A stretch of 8,126 bases of DNA. Source: Candidatus Heimdallarchaeota archaeon (GTDB taxonomy: Archaea > Asgardarchaeota > Heimdallarchaeia > Heimdallarchaeales > Heimdallarchaeaceae). This document shows, in pieces, positions 6,519 through 8,126 of this stretch (position 1 is its first letter; each line of letters opens with the position of its first letter). Under the pieces are notes generated by a model, which ran no database searches, was not told the origin of the DNA, and saw nothing but the letters and a program-made list of their open reading frames with translations. The position numbers and the translations under genes were made by a program. Location: NCBI GenBank assembly GCA_016839875.1, contig JAEOTK010000019.1, forward strand, positions 1-8,126. Reading direction: 5' to 3'.

Positions 6519-6657
6519 TGTCTTCGCGTCCTATGCATATACAATTCCCGTCGAGAGAGAATATTTAAGCTACAACCCAAACAAATCAATTATAAGTTCA
6601 AAATTAACTTCAGAGGAAGGAATATTTTCAGATAATCAATTGTTCCGAAATCACCAG

Positions 6658-6669
6658 TTCCATATGGAA
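6658..6669. repeat. 12-bp palindrome upstream of the RHH gene
   Basis: TTCCATATGGAA is a perfect palindrome about 38 bp upstream of the RHH TATA box. It could be an operator, for example for autoregulation. The rest of the GNAT-RHH gap (6469-6755) contains the two promoters, further AT-rich TATA-like stretches (6562-6568, 6589-6596) and no convincing gene. Confidence 0.3.
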
Positions 6670-6706
6670 GTTATTCAGAAACTACTTACTAGCTTAAACA
6701 AGAAAG

Positions 6707-6714
6707 TTTATAAG
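6707..6714 (+). promoter_or_regulatory. TATA box of the RHH regulator gene
   Basis: TTTATAAG, preceded by the purine-rich CAAGAAAG as a BRE-like element, is a good archaeal promoter. The predicted start is near 6736, giving a leader of about 20 nt that contains the ribosome-binding site at 6746. Confidence 0.6.
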
Positions 6715-6745
6715 TGACCAGCCCCATGGATGGTTAAGAACATCT

Positions 6746-6751
6746 GGTGAT
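6746..6751 (+). promoter_or_regulatory. ribosome-binding site deciding the RHH start
   Basis: GGTGAT, complementary to the archaeal anti-Shine-Dalgarno sequence, lies just before ATG codons at 6756 and 6759. The in-frame GTG at 6747 falls inside this site, so it is more likely part of the binding site than the start codon. Confidence 0.5.
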
Positions 6752-6755
6752 AAGG

Positions 6756-7175
6756 ATGATGGATGGCGAAAATATCAAACAATACGAAAAAATTACAGTA
6801 AATCTACCCGCAGTAGATCTTGGAAAGATAGATTATCTTGTAGAACAGGGATTTTACAATACTCGTACTGAATTTATAAGAACTGCAATAAAAAGTGAGA
6901 TCGATAAGAATTCTTTTGTGTTTGACAAAATATCAGAGGAAATTACTAAAGATAAAGGATTCACTTTTGCTATGGGAGTATATGGGATCTCTAAAGAATA
7001 TCTGGAGAAAAAATATTCAGAAGGTAAGAAAATAAAAGTCTTTGTTGTTGGGATGTGTCATGTAGATAAGAACATAGATACAAATCTTGCTTCAAAAACG
7101 ATAGAAAGTTTTAGGGTATATGGAATTAAGAAAGGACCAAAAGAAGTCATGGAATATCTCAAGAATCTAAAGTGA
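6756..7175 (+). CDS. ribbon-helix-helix (CopG-like) transcriptional regulator
   Basis: A 139-residue DNA-binding protein. The N-terminal RHH domain is clear: beta-ribbon EKITVNL (residues 11-17), helix AVDLGKIDYLVEQG, turn FYNTRTEF and helix IRTAIKSEIDKN. Such domains bind DNA as dimers through the ribbon. The C-terminal part (about 70-139: FAMGVYGISKEYLEKKY, KKIKVFVVGMCHVDKNID, LASKTIESFRVYGIKKGPKEVMEYL) follows the pattern seen in a widespread bacterial/archaeal group of CopG-type regulators, recognised here by pattern only. It lacks the His/Cys set expected of NikR, so nickel sensing is unlikely. Start is ATG 6756 (or 6759) from the GGTGAT site. Its TGA overlaps the ATG of the next small frame by one base, suggesting translational coupling. 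Targets are unknown; palindromes at 6658 and 7293 and the TTCTCAT elements are candidate sites. Confidence 0.85.
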   Translation: MMDGENIKQYEKITVNLPAVDLGKIDYLVEQGFYNTRTEFIRTAIKSEIDKNSFVFDKISEEITKDKGFTFAMGVYGISKEYLEKKYSEGKKIKVFVVGMCHVDKNIDTNLASKTIESFRVYGIKKGPKEVMEYLKNLK

Positions 7176-7309
7176 TGAAAATGAATGTTGTACAAAAGTT
7201 CATAGAAAGAACAAGAAACTATTATCGGGATAAACAATCGAATGTATCTCTGCCTGAAATGGTTCTTGTTCTTTCTTTACTCCTCTTTTTTACTATTGTT
7301 AAACAATAG
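7175..7309 (+). CDS. possible 44-aa single-pass membrane microprotein coupled to the RHH gene
   Basis: The ATG at 7175 overlaps the TGA of the RHH gene (TGATG), and the frame stays open for 44 codons to TAG at 7307-7309. The product has a basic, soluble first half (KFIERTRNYYRDKQS) and then a hydrophobic segment MVLVLSLLLFFTIV (residues 29-42) ending in KQ. That is the layout of a small tail-anchored membrane protein with its positive part in the cytoplasm. A second in-frame ATG at 7181 is also possible. No family is recognised. The caution is that the hydrophobic stretch is encoded by T-rich DNA that could simply be the RHH gene's terminator, so the frame may be a by-product. Confidence 0.4.
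   Translation: MKMNVVQKFIERTRNYYRDKQSNVSLPEMVLVLSLLLFFTIVKQ
7283..7309 (+). terminator. T-tract plus inverted repeat after the RHH gene
   Basis: A run of six T (7286-7291) is followed by CTATTGTT-A-AACAATAG (7293-7309), an 8-bp perfect inverted repeat with a one-base spacer. The T-run fits an archaeal terminator. The inverted repeat could be a 3' hairpin or an operator for the downstream peroxiredoxin-like gene, whose ATG lies 45 bp further on. Confidence 0.4.
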
Positions 7310-7341
7310 AAGTTTTAAGATAACCTGAAATCTATAAACAC

Positions 7342-7347
7342 AGAGGT
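7342..7347 (+). promoter_or_regulatory. ribosome-binding site of the peroxiredoxin-like gene
   Basis: AGAGGT stands 6 nt before the ATG at 7354, a good Shine-Dalgarno match that fixes this start. Its AGGTTA (7344-7349) is complementary to TAACCT at 7321-7326, so a weak 6-bp stem could cover it if the transcript starts further upstream. The TATA-like stretches nearby (GTTTTAAGA at 7312-7320, CTATAAAC at 7332-7339) are not well placed, so the promoter is unresolved. Confidence 0.5.
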
Positions 7348-7353
7348 TACCTA

Positions 7354-7875
7354 ATGAAGCTGAAAGCAGGTGATCAAGCGAAAGATTTCAGTCTTGAAGA
7401 CATTACAGGTAAAACAATTTCCTTAGAAGATTATAAAGAAAAAAAGATTCTACTATCATTTTTTCGTTATGCATCTTGTCCATTGTGTAACTTGAGAATT
7501 CAAGAACTAATTCAGATTTATGAAAAACTCAAAAACAAAGGGATTCATATTATAGCCTTTTTTCAATCTCCAAAGGAAAGTATGATGAAATATGTAGGAA
7601 AACAAAATGCAGCTTTCCCAATAATTGCAGATCCAGAAAGAATTATATACAAGAAGTATGGGATAGAAAAATCCTGGGTAGGTTACATCAAAGGAGGTAT
7701 TTCTGCGACCATGTTTAAAGCACTAAAAAACGGTTTTAAAATAGGTAAAATGGAAGGATGGAAGAATCTACTTCCAGCAGATTTTCTGATTGAGAATCTT
7801 ATCATTAAAAAAGCATACTACAGTAAAACAATCGCAGACCACATACCAATAGAAGAAGTAAAAAATTTCTATTAA
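7354..7875 (+). CDS. peroxiredoxin-like (AhpC/TSA) thioredoxin-fold protein with CPLC motif
   Basis: A 173-residue thioredoxin-fold protein of the AhpC/TSA group, probably reducing peroxides or acting as a thiol-disulfide reductase in the cytoplasm. It opens with the family signature GDQAKDFSLEDITGKTISLEDY, has the strand ILLSFFRYA followed by SCPLC (C42, C45), IIAFFQSP, then FPIIADPERIIYKKYGI, and LPADFLIE near residue 142. Aligned to classical peroxiredoxins (PxxxTxxC), C45 takes the place of the peroxidatic Cys, C42 replaces the Thr and an Arg replaces the Pro. The CxxC arrangement resembles PRXL2/AhpC-TSA type 2 proteins more than true 2-Cys peroxiredoxins. There is no signal peptide. The C-terminus is an ordinary helix without a resolving Cys. 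It could share a transcript with the RHH gene but has its own ribosome-binding site. Confidence 0.8.
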   Translation: MKLKAGDQAKDFSLEDITGKTISLEDYKEKKILLSFFRYASCPLCNLRIQELIQIYEKLKNKGIHIIAFFQSPKESMMKYVGKQNAAFPIIADPERIIYKKYGIEKSWVGYIKGGISATMFKALKNGFKIGKMEGWKNLLPADFLIENLIIKKAYYSKTIADHIPIEEVKNFY

Positions 7876-7899
7876 ATAGAACATAAACAACTATGTCAC

Positions 7900-8126
7900 T
7901 CATTTAACTTCAGCTTTAACTTCATAATGTTGAGATCTTGCATCGAAACGTGAAAGTAAGGCTCTTGCTTTTGGAGGAACAACTGCTAACTCATAATCTT
8001 CTCCTGCAAAAGCACGAACAGCTTCTAACGAATCAAACCACATTATAGTAATAAATTCTATCTCATCATCAATTTTACGACGCAAAAGATGAATTCCTTT
8101 GAAGCCATCAATTTTACTATTTTTTA
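7900..8126 (-). CDS. antibiotic-biosynthesis-monooxygenase-like (ABM) protein, 5' end outside the window
   Basis: The frame on the minus strand is open from the window edge to TGA at 7900-7902, giving about 75 codons. The visible part (IDGFKGIHLLRRK, EIEFITIMWFDSLEAVRAFAGED, VVPPKARALLSRFD, HYEV) matches the common small ABM-domain proteins of about 100 residues, which have a dimeric ferredoxin-like alpha/beta fold. Key family features are the W-D/F-S-L-E-A-hydrophobic-x-x-F-A-G-E-D block and the closing HYEV. A TTG at 8085 is in frame, but homologous-looking sequence continues upstream of it, so the true start lies beyond the window. The roughly 25 missing N-terminal residues would hold the first strand. 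Catalytic role is unknown; many members are uncharacterised or bind small hydrophobic ligands. It is convergent with the peroxiredoxin-like gene, 24 bp apart. Confidence 0.8.
   Translation of the reverse strand, partial: KNSKIDGFKGIHLLRRKIDDEIEFITIMWFDSLEAVRAFAGEDYELAVVPPKARALLSRFDARSQHYEVKAEVK

Noticed and set aside
6607..6717. A short open frame (ATG 6664, 17 codons, or longer with a TTG at 6640) in the GNAT-RHH gap.
   Set aside because: It overlaps the RHH TATA box, has no placed ribosome-binding site and encodes nothing recognisable.
7172..7178. GTGATGA resembling box C of a C/D guide RNA.
   Set aside because: No CTGA box D' or second C box lies at the right distance; the match comes from the TGATG stop/start overlap.
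7900..8085. A complete 61-aa protein starting at TTG 8085.
   Set aside because: The same frame continues to the window edge with residues that fit the ABM family, so the gene is truncated by the window rather than starting at 8085.

Overview
The window looks like a stretch of an AT-rich archaeal chromosome. Three things point that way. TATA-box elements of the CTTATAAG / TTTATAAG type sit where archaeal TATA boxes belong. Transcripts end in bare T-tracts rather than classical hairpin terminators. The gene content is archaeal in character: a tungsten-type aldehyde:ferredoxin oxidoreductase (AOR), a Hef-like helicase and a ribbon-helix-helix (RHH) regulator. The lysine/glutamate-rich, low-GC coding style would suit an Asgard archaeon (Heimdall/Loki-like). 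That placement is an inference from general appearance and was not tested by any search.

Layout. 1-117 is the 3' end of an unrecognised gene, followed by a T-rich terminator. 206-1816 (+) is a superfamily 2 (SF2) helicase of Hef/FANCM type without a nuclease domain and with unusual motifs II and VI. 1857-3989 (-) is a probable two-gene operon: an AOR, then a MoaD/ThiS-like sulfur carrier. Divergent from it, 4113-5447 (+) encodes a radical SAM/SPASM protein that resembles the AOR cofactor-modifying proteins found next to AOR genes in other archaea. These three genes form a plausible tungstopterin-enzyme module: catalyst, sulfur carrier for the dithiolene, and radical SAM maturase. A short GC-rich 13-bp tandem repeat lies at the convergent junction 5448-5568. 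5569-6468 (-) is a two-domain GNAT-fold protein with a clear TATA box flanked by repeated TTCTCAT elements. 6756-7175 (+) is an RHH regulator whose stop codon overlaps the start of a 44-codon open frame encoding a possible single-pass membrane microprotein. 7354-7875 (+) is a peroxiredoxin-like thioredoxin-fold protein with a CPLC motif. 7900-8126 (-) is the 3' part of an antibiotic-biosynthesis-monooxygenase-like (ABM) protein that runs off the window.

No rRNA, tRNA, CRISPR array, insertion sequence or phage gene was seen. Most of the window is ordinary chromosomal content. The items most worth a second look are the altered helicase, the coupled microprotein behind the RHH regulator, the repeated elements around the GNAT promoter and the GC-rich repeat. 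I do not see convincing evidence of a wholly new multi-gene system.
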